DNA from: Mesorhizobium sp.
Lineage (GTDB): Bacteria; Pseudomonadota; Alphaproteobacteria; Rhizobiales; Rhizobiaceae
Length of the DNA: 64,000 nucleotides
Assembly (NCBI RefSeq): GCF_023954305.1
Contig: NZ_JAMLIG010000001.1
Coordinates: 2,046,001 to 2,110,000 of the forward strand
Direction of reading: 5' to 3'
Positions within the stretch are counted from its first letter, which is position 1, and each line of letters opens with the position of its first letter. The notes under the pieces were generated by a model. It was given only the letters and a program-made list of their open reading frames with translations. It made no database searches and had not been told where the DNA came from. Shown piece after piece: positions 1-7,148 of the stretch. The translations under genes and the position numbers were made by a program.

Positions 1-787
1 GATCGTCGAACGTGTCCTTGTTGAAGATGTATTCGAAGGATTCCGAGGCCTGGTGGTAGGAGGCCAGCATGTAGTTCTTGGCGACGTCCTGCGCGCCGAA
101 ACGCATGTCTGAGGTCGGGTTGTTGAACTCGAACCCGTCGATGACGCCGCGCTCCATCGCCGGCACGATCTCGCCGCCGGGCAGCTGCGCGACCGACGCG
201 CCCATCGCCTGGAACAGGTCGGCCGCCAGGCCCACGGTGCGGTATTTCAGCCCCTGGAGCTGGGAGGCATCGGTGATCTCGCTCTTGAACCAGCCGAGCG
301 GCTGGGCCGGCATGCCCGTGCCCAGGAAGCCGACGATGTTGAGGCCGAGGACCTGCTGCGTCAGCTCGTTGTAGAGCGCCTCGCCGCCGCCCTTGTAGAA
401 CCAGGCGAGCATCTGGTTGGCGTCGCCGCCGAACACCGGGCCGGTGCCGAACAGGGACGCGGCCTTGTTCTTGCCATACCAGTAGACCGGGACGGTGTGG
501 GCGGCATCGATCGTGCCGTCATGACAGGCGTCCTGCACCTGGAAAGCGCCGACGACGGCGCCGGCCGGCAGGAGGTCGATCTTGAGGCGACCGCCGGACA
601 TGGCTTCGACCCGCTCCTTGTACTGGCCGGCCATCTCCTGGAAGACGTCGGATGCCGGCCAGGACGACTGCATCTTCAGGGTCTTGGGGGCCTGCGCCAG
701 CACCGCGGGGGCCGCGAGCGTACCGACCGCGGCAGTTGCCACTCCCGTGCCGGCAAGAAACCGGCGGCGCGAGAATTCCTTTCTCAT
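1..787 (-). CDS. TRAP transporter solute-binding protein, DctP/TakP type (3' part outside window)
   Basis: Periplasmic binding subunit of a tripartite ATP-independent periplasmic importer, which hands a carboxylate-like solute to the DctQ/DctM membrane pair. The N-terminus has a twin-arginine signal (SRRRFLAG, about residues 6-13) and a hydrophobic stretch ending AVLAQA, so export is probably by Tat. The mature part carries family landmarks (HTVPVYWYGK, WFYKGGGEALYNE). ATG 787 is preferred because a GGGAGGA Shine-Dalgarno lies about 7 nt upstream; ATG 793 is too close to it. About 262 residues are visible. The C-terminus and any dctQM genes lie outside the window. The ligand cannot be told from sequence. 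Confidence 0.88.
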   Translation of the reverse strand, partial: MRKEFSRRRFLAGTGVATAAVGTLAAPAVLAQAPKTLKMQSSWPASDVFQEMAGQYKERVEAMSGGRLKIDLLPAGAVVGAFQVQDACHDGTIDAAHTVPVYWYGKNKAASLFGTGPVFGGDANQMLAWFYKGGGEALYNELTQQVLGLNIVGFLGTGMPAQPLGWFKSEITDASQLQGLKYRTVGLAADLFQAMGASVAQLPGGEIVPAMERGVIDGFEFNNPTSDMRFGAQDVAKNYMLASYHQASESFEYIFNKDTFDD

Positions 788-1032
788 GTTCATTCCTCCC
801 GTTTGTTTTTCTTAGCCCAATCGGCTTTGTGCGTAGGAAGAATATGGCAATTGTGATGTGTTGCAAGCGTTTGTAGGCGAATTGGATACAAGGCGGATCG
901 TATGCGTGATTGGTGCATTGCACGCGTTTGATTGTGCGCTGCAATATCTAGGTGCGCCCAATATTTGCGGAGGGCGCTTCCGCGGCCGCGGCCGATGGTT
1001 TAGGCCTGGGCAGCCTCAAACCGGGACCGCCA

Positions 1033-1680
1033 ATGTTTTCCCCCTTCATTCCCGATGCCACCATCCTCGCCCAGTTCGCCGTGGCTACGGTGATTATCGC
1101 AATCACGCCGGGCCCCGACATGACGCTGTTCGTCGGGCGAGCGTTGTCCGAGGGGCGCGCGGCGGGATTGGCCTGCATGGCGGGGGCACTGACCGGCTGC
1201 CTGATCCACACGACGATGGTCGCCTTCGGGCTGTCGGCGCTGATCGTCGCGTCGCCGCAGGCCTTCCTGGTGCTTAAGGTCTTCGGCGCGGGCTATCTCG
1301 TCTGGCTGGCCTGGCAGGCGATCCGGAAGGGCTCGGCATTCTCGCCGGAGAAGAAGGCCGGACCGCAGCACTCGCTCGTACAGAACTGGGCGACGGGCAT
1401 CGGCATCAACCTGCTCAATCCGAAGATCATCCTGTTCTTCATGACATTCCTGCCGCAGTTCGTGTCGGTGGACGACCCCCACGCCGCGGCGAAGCTCTTC
1501 TTCCTCGGCTTCATGTTCATCGCGGTGTCGCTGCCGGTCACCGTGCCGATGGTGCTGGCGGCGGACGGGTTCTCAGGCCTTTTGAGGAAGAGCCCGCGCG
1601 CGACCCGGGCGATCGACTATCTGTTCGCCGGGGTATTCTCCGCCTTTGCGCTCAAGATCCTGACCGCGCAGGCACGGTAG
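1033..1680 (+). CDS. LysE/RhtB family amino-acid exporter
   Basis: Inner-membrane efflux protein of the LysE/RhtB family, which exports amino acids or their derivatives. It has 215 residues, the usual family length, with about six hydrophobic segments and the diagnostic TPGPDM motif near residue 26. A second family landmark is the NLLNPKIILFF segment in the middle. The ATG at 1033 gives the normal family N-terminus; longer in-frame extensions upstream are alanine-rich and unlikely to be translated. Its 3' end overlaps the end of the convergent membrane-protein gene by 29 bp. The substrate cannot be assigned. Confidence 0.85.
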   Translation: MFSPFIPDATILAQFAVATVIIAITPGPDMTLFVGRALSEGRAAGLACMAGALTGCLIHTTMVAFGLSALIVASPQAFLVLKVFGAGYLVWLAWQAIRKGSAFSPEKKAGPQHSLVQNWATGIGINLLNPKIILFFMTFLPQFVSVDDPHAAAKLFFLGFMFIAVSLPVTVPMVLAADGFSGLLRKSPRATRAIDYLFAGVFSAFALKILTAQAR

Positions 1681-2161
1681 CGACGGTCTTCCAGCCGCCG
1701 GCCAGCCGCCCGGCCACTGCCCAGTAGGCGATGCCGCCGACCATGCCGGTACAGACCAGCGCCGCCAGAACATAGGGATCGGCGAGAAACGGCTCGTCGG
1801 GCAGGGCTGTTTCCGGCCCGGGGGCAAGCGAGGAAGGTGTCCACGTCCAGAACAGCCCGATCACGCAGGCGCCGACGATGCCTCCGCCGATCGCGTAGAA
1901 AGGCCAGTCCCGTGCGCCGACGATTTCGCCGAGGCCGACGAGAATTGCGGAGGGAAGGAAGGCGAAATAGGAAATGAACAAGGCGACGATCGGAACGGTC
2001 ACGAAGACCGTACCCATCACCACGGGCGGTACTTCGCGCGGATCGAGACCGTCCATGCCGAGAAAGAGCAGGTGGAAGAACATGCTGGCGACGAGCGACG
2101 CGGCGGCGTAGCCGAGCAGGATCAGCAAGAGCTGGCCGAGGATGCGAAGGAAGAGGCTCAC
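1652..2161 (-). CDS. conserved membrane protein translationally coupled to rlmN
   Basis: I do not recognise a named family. The product is 169 residues with about four membrane segments (residues ~8-30, 48-75, 85-107, 135-155) and a short Pro-rich loop (TPSSLAPGPETALPDEP) between the last two. The start is a GTG at 2161 whose bases overlap the TGA stop of rlmN (GTGA), so translation is probably coupled to rlmN. Upstream in-frame codons fall inside rlmN and have Arg-rich shadow composition, which supports the GTG start. No catalytic or transport motif is visible. Confidence 0.7.
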   Translation of the reverse strand: MSLFLRILGQLLLILLGYAAASLVASMFFHLLFLGMDGLDPREVPPVVMGTVFVTVPIVALFISYFAFLPSAILVGLGEIVGARDWPFYAIGGGIVGACVIGLFWTWTPSSLAPGPETALPDEPFLADPYVLAALVCTGMVGGIAYWAVAGRLAGGWKTVATVPARSGS

Positions 2162-3399
2162 TCCTCGCCGTGCCCCGCGATCATCATCGCTTCGAACGCG
2201 AGCCGGTCGACCCGGCGCATGCGCTCGGATTCCGACTTGAGCTGGCCGCAGGCGGCGAGGATGTCGCGCCCACGCGGGGTGCGGATGGGCGAGGCGTAGC
2301 CGGCATCGTTGATGTAGTCGGCGAATTTCTCGATCGTCTCCCATTCCGAGCACTGGTAGTTGGTGCCGGGCCAGGGGTTGAACGGAATCAGGTTGATCTT
2401 GGCCGGGATGCCCTTCAGGAGCTTGATCAGCGCCTTGGCGTCATCGATGGAATCGTTGACGTCGCGCAGCATGACATATTCGAAGGTGATGCGGCGCGCG
2501 TTGGACAGGCCCGGATAGGCGCGGCAGGCGGCCATCAGCTCGGCGAGCGGATACTTCTTGTTGATCGGGACGAGCAGGTCGCGCAGGTCGTCGTTGGGCG
2601 CATGCAGCGAGATGGCAAGCATGACGCCGAGCTCGGCGCCGGTGCGCGCGATCTCGGGGACGACGCCGGAAGTGGACAGCGTGATGCGCCGCTTGGAGAG
2701 CGCCAGCCCGTCGCCGTCGGAGGCGATAAGCAGCGCCTTCTTGACTTGCTCGAAATTGTAGAGCGGCTCGCCCATCCCCATCATGACGATGTTGGAGACC
2801 TTGCGGCCTTCCGCCGGCACGATGGCGCCGGCCGGCGTGTCGCGGTCGGGGAAGTCGCCGAGGCGGTCGCGGGCGACGAGAAGCTGGGCGAGGATTTCCT
2901 CGGCGGTCAGGTTGCGCACCAGCTTCTGCGTGCCGGTGTGGCAGAAGGAGCAGGTGAGCGTGCAGCCGACCTGGGAGGAGATGCAGAGCGTGCCGCGGCC
3001 TTCCTCCGGGATGTAGACGGTTTCGATCTCGACCGGGCGGCCGGCCCCGCGCGGAGGAAACCGGAACAGCCATTTGCGCGTGCCGTCCTGCGAGATCTGC
3101 TCCTCGACGATCTCGGGGCGGGCGATGGAGAAGTGCTCGGCAAGCGTCGCGCGCAGGTCCTTGGAGATGTTGAACATCTGGCCGAAGTCGGAGACGCCGC
3201 GCACATAGAGCCAGTGCCAAAGCTGGCTGACCCGCATCTTGGCCTGGCGCTCGGGCACGCCGATGCCGACCAGGGCATCCGCCATCTCCTCGCGCGACAT
3301 GCCGACGAGCGACGGCTTCTCCGCCGCCGCGCGCGCTGACACGCCGGTCGCCGCCGGGGTCGGATCGACCCGCGTATCGTTCAGGATCGTGATTGCCAT
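2158..3399 (-). CDS. rlmN: dual-specificity 23S rRNA A2503 / tRNA A37 C2-methyltransferase RlmN
   Basis: Radical-SAM enzyme that methylates C2 of A2503 in 23S rRNA and of A37 in some tRNAs. It has 413 residues. The radical-SAM cluster motif C-x3-C-x2-C (CTLTCSFC) is at residues 146-153. The second catalytic Cys near the C-terminus is present in ILAACGQL, about residue 384. GMGEPLYNF and ISLHAPND are further family signatures. The start at MAITILND is chosen because the in-frame extension before it looks non-coding. The stop codon overlaps the GTG of the downstream membrane-protein gene. Confidence 0.96.
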   Translation of the reverse strand: MAITILNDTRVDPTPAATGVSARAAAEKPSLVGMSREEMADALVGIGVPERQAKMRVSQLWHWLYVRGVSDFGQMFNISKDLRATLAEHFSIARPEIVEEQISQDGTRKWLFRFPPRGAGRPVEIETVYIPEEGRGTLCISSQVGCTLTCSFCHTGTQKLVRNLTAEEILAQLLVARDRLGDFPDRDTPAGAIVPAEGRKVSNIVMMGMGEPLYNFEQVKKALLIASDGDGLALSKRRITLSTSGVVPEIARTGAELGVMLAISLHAPNDDLRDLLVPINKKYPLAELMAACRAYPGLSNARRITFEYVMLRDVNDSIDDAKALIKLLKGIPAKINLIPFNPWPGTNYQCSEWETIEKFADYINDAGYASPIRTPRGRDILAACGQLKSESERMRRVDRLAFEAMMIAGHGEE

Positions 3400-3462
3400 G
3401 TCTGCCGAATTGCCGTTTGCGCGGAGATAGGTCTTCGCGTGGTCCGGCGCCAGATAGCACAA

Positions 3463-3490
3463 GAGCCGCCATCCGTCACGATGGCGGCTC
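3463..3490 (-). terminator. hairpin downstream of the IalB-family gene
   Basis: Perfect 11-bp inverted repeat (GAGCCGCCATC, 3463-3473, with its complement at 3480-3490) around a 6-nt loop. It lies just after the stop of the IalB-family gene and before rlmN. On the minus strand it is followed by TTGTG, a weak T-tract, so it is a probable but not classical intrinsic terminator. Confidence 0.6.
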
Positions 3491-3510
3491 CGATGCGCGA
3501 AAGCGTCCGG

Positions 3511-4017
3511 CTATTTGCAGGTCGAAATCTCGGTCAGCGCCGCCGAGATGCCCTTGAGCGAGAAGACGTAGCTGGTCGGGTTGCCGCGGCCGGACTTGGC
3601 GGCGACCTTCATGTCGGCGCCTGCCTTCATGGCGGCGATCAACGACGGCTCCTCGGCAGCGTTTTCCATCCAGGCGCGGTTGCCCTTGGTGAACATCGCG
3701 AACTTCTTGTCGCCCACCGTCACCTCGACCTTCGAGTTTTCCTGGAAGTTGTAGGAGGCGTTGAACTGCGGCTCGAACGAGACGTTCTGACCGGGCTTCT
3801 GAGAGACGACGAAATACATCGACTTGCCGTGGTCGAGCGAGGACGGCTGCTTGTCGGTGGGGATGGTCAGCGTATAGCAGACCTTGCCCTTGTCGTCATT
3901 GTAGGAATACAGCGCCCAATCGCCCTTCTGGCCGATCTTGGCAATGTTCTGCGCCTGCGCAATACCGCCCGCGGCAAGCATCGCGCCGGCAATCAGGATG
4001 GGGAGTGTCTTGTACAT
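3511..4017 (-). CDS. invasion-associated locus B (IalB) family periplasmic protein
   Basis: Secreted protein of the IalB family, named after a Bartonella virulence-associated protein and widespread in non-pathogenic rhizobia. It has 168 residues: an N-terminal signal peptide (hydrophobic core ILIAGAMLAAGGIA, likely cleaved after AQA near residue 22), then a beta-rich domain with one early Cys (GKVCYTL) and a terminal Cys (STCK) that could form a disulfide. The ATG at 4017 has an AGGA about 6 nt upstream and gives a normal signal peptide. It forms its own transcription unit, bounded downstream by the hairpin at 3463-3490. Biochemical role unknown. Confidence 0.8.
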   Translation of the reverse strand: MYKTLPILIAGAMLAAGGIAQAQNIAKIGQKGDWALYSYNDDKGKVCYTLTIPTDKQPSSLDHGKSMYFVVSQKPGQNVSFEPQFNASYNFQENSKVEVTVGDKKFAMFTKGNRAWMENAAEEPSLIAAMKAGADMKVAAKSGRGNPTSYVFSLKGISAALTEISTCK

Positions 4018-4275
4018 ATTGTCCTGCCGCAATTCGTGCCGAACGCCGGAAGCGCGTCCCCGGAATCGTTCCGTCGCCGACGCATCTGATACAATTTGAT
4101 TAAATCCAGGTTACGAAAGGGTTACCACCCGACCGTTTCCGGACCCAACCCGGCGCGGAGCGCCCATCGGCGCGAATCCATGCGACAGCGAGCCCCGCGC
4201 CCTTTGCCTGCCTCGAAAGAGGGTAGGAAAGCGGCAAGAGTTTGACCTTCGAGCCGACGTCGCGGCGGCCGACGC

Positions 4276-4647
4276 CTATTCGGCTTCCTCGAGCGCCTTC
4301 CTGGCCGCGGTCCGATGCACGGGCTTGATGTGCGAGCGGATGGCGGTGATCGCCGCCGTCAGCACCGCCACGTCGTCGGTGAAGCCGAAGCCGAGCAGGA
4401 AATCGGGAATGAAATCCAGCGGCAGGACGAAATAGGCAAGGGCCGCAAGCAGCGTGCCGCGGACGCGGAACGGCGTCTTCGGATCCAGTGCGCAATAGTA
4501 GGCCGCCACCAGTTCGTCCATGAAGGGGACATAGCGGGCGGCGCGCTTGGCGGTGCGCCAGAACTCGAGCCGCACGCGTTTCTCGCGGCGGCCTGTCTCG
4601 TCCGCGTCCACCGGCTTCAAGATTTCGCCAATCCTAACGTCGTCCAT
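4276..4647 (-). CDS. YkvA/DUF1232 family membrane-associated protein
   Basis: Small protein of 123 residues carrying the DUF1232 (YkvA) domain. The diagnostic segment is YFVLPLDFIPDFLLGFGFTDD in the second half, matching the family pattern of PLDxxPD followed by GxxDD. The charged N-terminal half (residues 1-40) precedes a hydrophobic region around residues 65-90 that probably sits in or on the membrane. Function of the family is not established. It stands alone between an unannotated 240-bp gap and phhB. Confidence 0.8.
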   Translation of the reverse strand: MDDVRIGEILKPVDADETGRREKRVRLEFWRTAKRAARYVPFMDELVAAYYCALDPKTPFRVRGTLLAALAYFVLPLDFIPDFLLGFGFTDDVAVLTAAITAIRSHIKPVHRTAARKALEEAE

Positions 4648-4703
4648 TCTCGCCTTTCCTCTGCGAAGAGGATGTGGCGCGGGAGGACAGGCTTTGCAAG
4701 GGT

Positions 4704-5000
4704 TCAGCCGTCCGCGTAGCGGTTCATGCGGCGGGCGAGTTCGATGTCGAGTTCGGTCACGCCGCCCCGGTCATGCGTCGACAGCGCGACCCTGACCGTC
4801 TTATAGACGTTCGACCAGTCGGGGTGGTGGTTCATCTTCTCGGCGGCCAGCGCCGAGCGCGTCATGAAGGCGAAAGCTTCGCTGAAGTTGCGGAACTCGA
4901 AGCTGCGCTCGATCGACAGGCCGTCGACGGTGATCGACCAGCCAGGCAGCTCGGCAACGGCGCGCTCCAGATCGTCCCGGGCTAGCAGATCTCTCGCCAT
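4704..5000 (-). CDS. phhB: pterin-4a-carbinolamine dehydratase
   Basis: Predicted 4a-hydroxytetrahydrobiopterin dehydratase (PCD/DCoH family), which regenerates the pterin cofactor after aromatic amino-acid hydroxylation. The 98 residues match the normal family size. The active-site region NHHPDWSNVY followed by LSTHDRGGVTELD is clear; the paired His and the downstream His are the catalytic residues of the family. No phenylalanine hydroxylase gene is in the window, so its physiological partner is not shown here. Confidence 0.92.
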   Translation of the reverse strand: MARDLLARDDLERAVAELPGWSITVDGLSIERSFEFRNFSEAFAFMTRSALAAEKMNHHPDWSNVYKTVRVALSTHDRGGVTELDIELARRMNRYADG

Positions 5001-5074
5001 CTGGTTCTCCGTTCAGATCAGACCGATCCGACGGAGATAGTGCGGCCGCAGCGTCGGAACAGTCCAGGCAACGT

Positions 5075-5671
5075 TCATCGCATCGCGCGCAAGGGGTGGC
5101 GGCCATCCTCCACGCTCCCCTGCCGTCCGGCCTGCGGCGCCCCGAGCGGCCAGGTCTCCTCGACGATGTAGGGGCCGCCGCCGACCGAATCGCGCGACGA
5201 CATCAGCACGAAGCGGCTGACTCGGAATGGCAGAGTGATGAAATTGCCGCGTTGGGAGAGATAGCGGGCCACTTCGCCGTCATTGCCATTGCGCAGGCGG
5301 GCGAGCGTGACGTGAGGCACGAACTTGCGCTGGTCGGACGGCGCCCCGGCGCGGGTGCAGATCCGGTCGATCTCGCCCTGCAGCGCGTTGAGCTCGGGCG
5401 ACGGGACCACCCCGGCATAGATCGAGTGCGGCTTCTTCGATCCGAACGCGCCGACGCCCGACAGCGTGAGGTCGAAGGCGGGCCGGCGCACCCGGTCGAG
5501 CGCGTGTGCGATTTCGTCGGCGAGATGTCCTTCGATATCGCCGATGAAGCGCAGCGTGAGATGATAGTTCTCGACATCGATCCAGCGGGCGCCGGGGAGG
5601 CCACCACGGAGGAGGGACAGCGACAGGGCGGCGTCGCGCGGGATCTCGAGGGCGGTGAAAAGACGGGGCAT
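5075..5671 (-). CDS. thpR: RNA 2',3'-cyclic phosphodiesterase (2H superfamily)
   Basis: 2H phosphoesterase of the ThpR/LigT type, which opens 2',3'-cyclic phosphates on RNA ends. The 198-residue protein has both hallmark H-x-T/S-x motifs: HLTL (in NYHLTLRFIG, about residue 38) and HVTL (in FVPHVTLARL). ATG 5671 is favoured by a strong GAGGAGGTG Shine-Dalgarno about 6 nt upstream; longer in-frame N-termini lack family similarity. It is followed by about 75 bp and then phhB on the same strand. Confidence 0.9.
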   Translation of the reverse strand: MPRLFTALEIPRDAALSLSLLRGGLPGARWIDVENYHLTLRFIGDIEGHLADEIAHALDRVRRPAFDLTLSGVGAFGSKKPHSIYAGVVPSPELNALQGEIDRICTRAGAPSDQRKFVPHVTLARLRNGNDGEVARYLSQRGNFITLPFRVSRFVLMSSRDSVGGGPYIVEETWPLGAPQAGRQGSVEDGRHPLRAMR

Positions 5672-5767
5672 GAGGGCACCTCCTCGATTCGATCTCAGCC
5701 CGGAGCGAATCACCGAATGGCAGTCCGGGCAAGCGATTATTTCCGCCATGCCTGCGCCGGGCGGATA

Positions 5768-6394
5768 CTACCTGACCAGCGGCTCGATGACCGGCAGCGC
5801 CCCTTCAACCATCCGGTCGACGCCGGCGGCGCTCGGATGAAGGCCGTCCTCGAGCTGCAGCGACGGGTTCGCGGCGACGCCATCGAGGAAGAAGGGGATG
5901 AGCGGCGCGTCGTATTTCTCGGCCAGTTTCGGGTAGATGCCGTTGAAGGCGGTGGCGTAGTCCGGCCCGAGATTCGGCGCTGCGAGCATGCCGGCGAGGA
6001 CAACGCCGATGCCGCGTTTCCTGAGCGACGCCATCATCGCGTCGAGGTTCTGTTCGGTTATCTCCGGCGCGACACCACGCAGCATGTCGTTGGCGCCGAG
6101 TTCGAGAATCACGAGGTCGGTGCCGTCGGGGACGGACCAGTCGAGCCTGGACAGGCCGCCGGAGGTCGTGTCGCCCGACACGCCGGCATTCGCCACCGAA
6201 ACGTCATGGCCGCGCGCCTTCAGCGCCGCTTCCAGCTTCTGCGGAAAGCCTTCGTTAGGGCCGAGATTGTAGCCCGCCATCAGGCTGTCGCCGAAGCCGA
6301 CGATCCTGAACGTGTCGGCCGCCGCCTGGCCGGTCAACGCGACAACACAAATAAGTGCAGTGAAAATAGCGTGTTTCACCTGTTTGAATGCCAT
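5768..6394 (-). CDS. tesA: TesA-like SGNH/GDSL arylesterase, periplasmic
   Basis: Secreted serine esterase of the SGNH family, like E. coli TesA (thioesterase I / lysophospholipase L1). The 208-residue product has a signal peptide (hydrophobic IFTALICVVALTG, cleavage near QAAA) and the four SGNH blocks: GDSL with the nucleophile Ser, the block I-II Gly, GAND with the block III Asn, and DGLHPS with the catalytic Asp/His pair. Start MAFKQV gives a normal signal peptide. The gene is divergent from the ybbA/ybbP-like transporter, the same gene arrangement as in E. coli, which suggests a functional link at the envelope. Confidence 0.88.
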   Translation of the reverse strand: MAFKQVKHAIFTALICVVALTGQAAADTFRIVGFGDSLMAGYNLGPNEGFPQKLEAALKARGHDVSVANAGVSGDTTSGGLSRLDWSVPDGTDLVILELGANDMLRGVAPEITEQNLDAMMASLRKRGIGVVLAGMLAAPNLGPDYATAFNGIYPKLAEKYDAPLIPFFLDGVAANPSLQLEDGLHPSAAGVDRMVEGALPVIEPLVR

Positions 6395-6455
6395 CGCCTG
6401 GTTCCCATATGACCTTCGACCTGCCCGACCGACCTCCATATAGGACCGATCCGCC

Positions 6456-7148
6456 GTGACAGAAGCCGTCATTCAACTCGACGACGTAACGCTGACGCTC
6501 GGCCAGGGCGCGTCGCGCGTCCATGTGCTGCGCGGAATAAGCCTTTCGGTGGCGCGCGGCGAAGCCGTCGGCGTCGTCGGACCGTCGGGGTCCGGCAAGT
6601 CGACGCTGCTGATGGTTCTTGCCGGGCTCGAAAGCGTCGACGGCGGAACGGTGCGGATCGCCGGCGAGACGCTCAACGGCCGCAGCGAGGACGAGATCGC
6701 CCGGTTCCGCGGCCGCAACATCGGCATCGTGTTCCAGTCGTTCCACCTGATCCCCAACATGACGGCGCTCGAAAACGTCGCCGTGCCGCTGGAACTGGCG
6801 GGCATCGCCGACGCCTTCGCGATCGCCGAACGCGAGCTCGAGGCCGTCGGCCTTGGCGAGCGGACGAGGCACTATCCGGGGCAGCTGTCGGGCGGCGAAC
6901 AGCAGCGGGTGGCGATCGCGCGGGCGCTGGCGCCCTCGCCGTCGATCCTCATCGCCGACGAGCCGACCGGCAATCTCGACCAGGCGACCGGCCGGCATAT
7001 CGCCGACCTGCTCTTCGCCAAGGCGCGCGAACGGGGAACGACGCTGGTGCTCGTCACCCACGACATCGCGCTGGCAGCGCGCTGCCAGCGCCAGATCGCC
7101 ATCCGCTCGGGACGGATCGAGACCGCTCCGGTCGCGGTGAACGCCTGA
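6456..7148 (+). CDS. ybbA: YbbA-like ABC transporter ATP-binding protein
   Basis: ATPase subunit of a MacB/LolD-like type VII ABC system. It has 230 residues with Walker A GPSGSGKST (about residues 42-50), Q-loop FQSFHL, signature LSGGEQQR, Walker B ILIADEP and the switch His (LVTHD). It starts with GTG at 6456. Its stop overlaps the ATG of the permease gene by one base (TGATG), so the two are translated as an operon. By analogy with E. coli ybbA-ybbP it drives an envelope-remodelling or lipid-handling permease; the substrate here is inferred only from synteny with tesA. Confidence 0.9.
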   Translation: MTEAVIQLDDVTLTLGQGASRVHVLRGISLSVARGEAVGVVGPSGSGKSTLLMVLAGLESVDGGTVRIAGETLNGRSEDEIARFRGRNIGIVFQSFHLIPNMTALENVAVPLELAGIADAFAIAERELEAVGLGERTRHYPGQLSGGEQQRVAIARALAPSPSILIADEPTGNLDQATGRHIADLLFAKARERGTTLVLVTHDIALAARCQRQIAIRSGRIETAPVAVNA

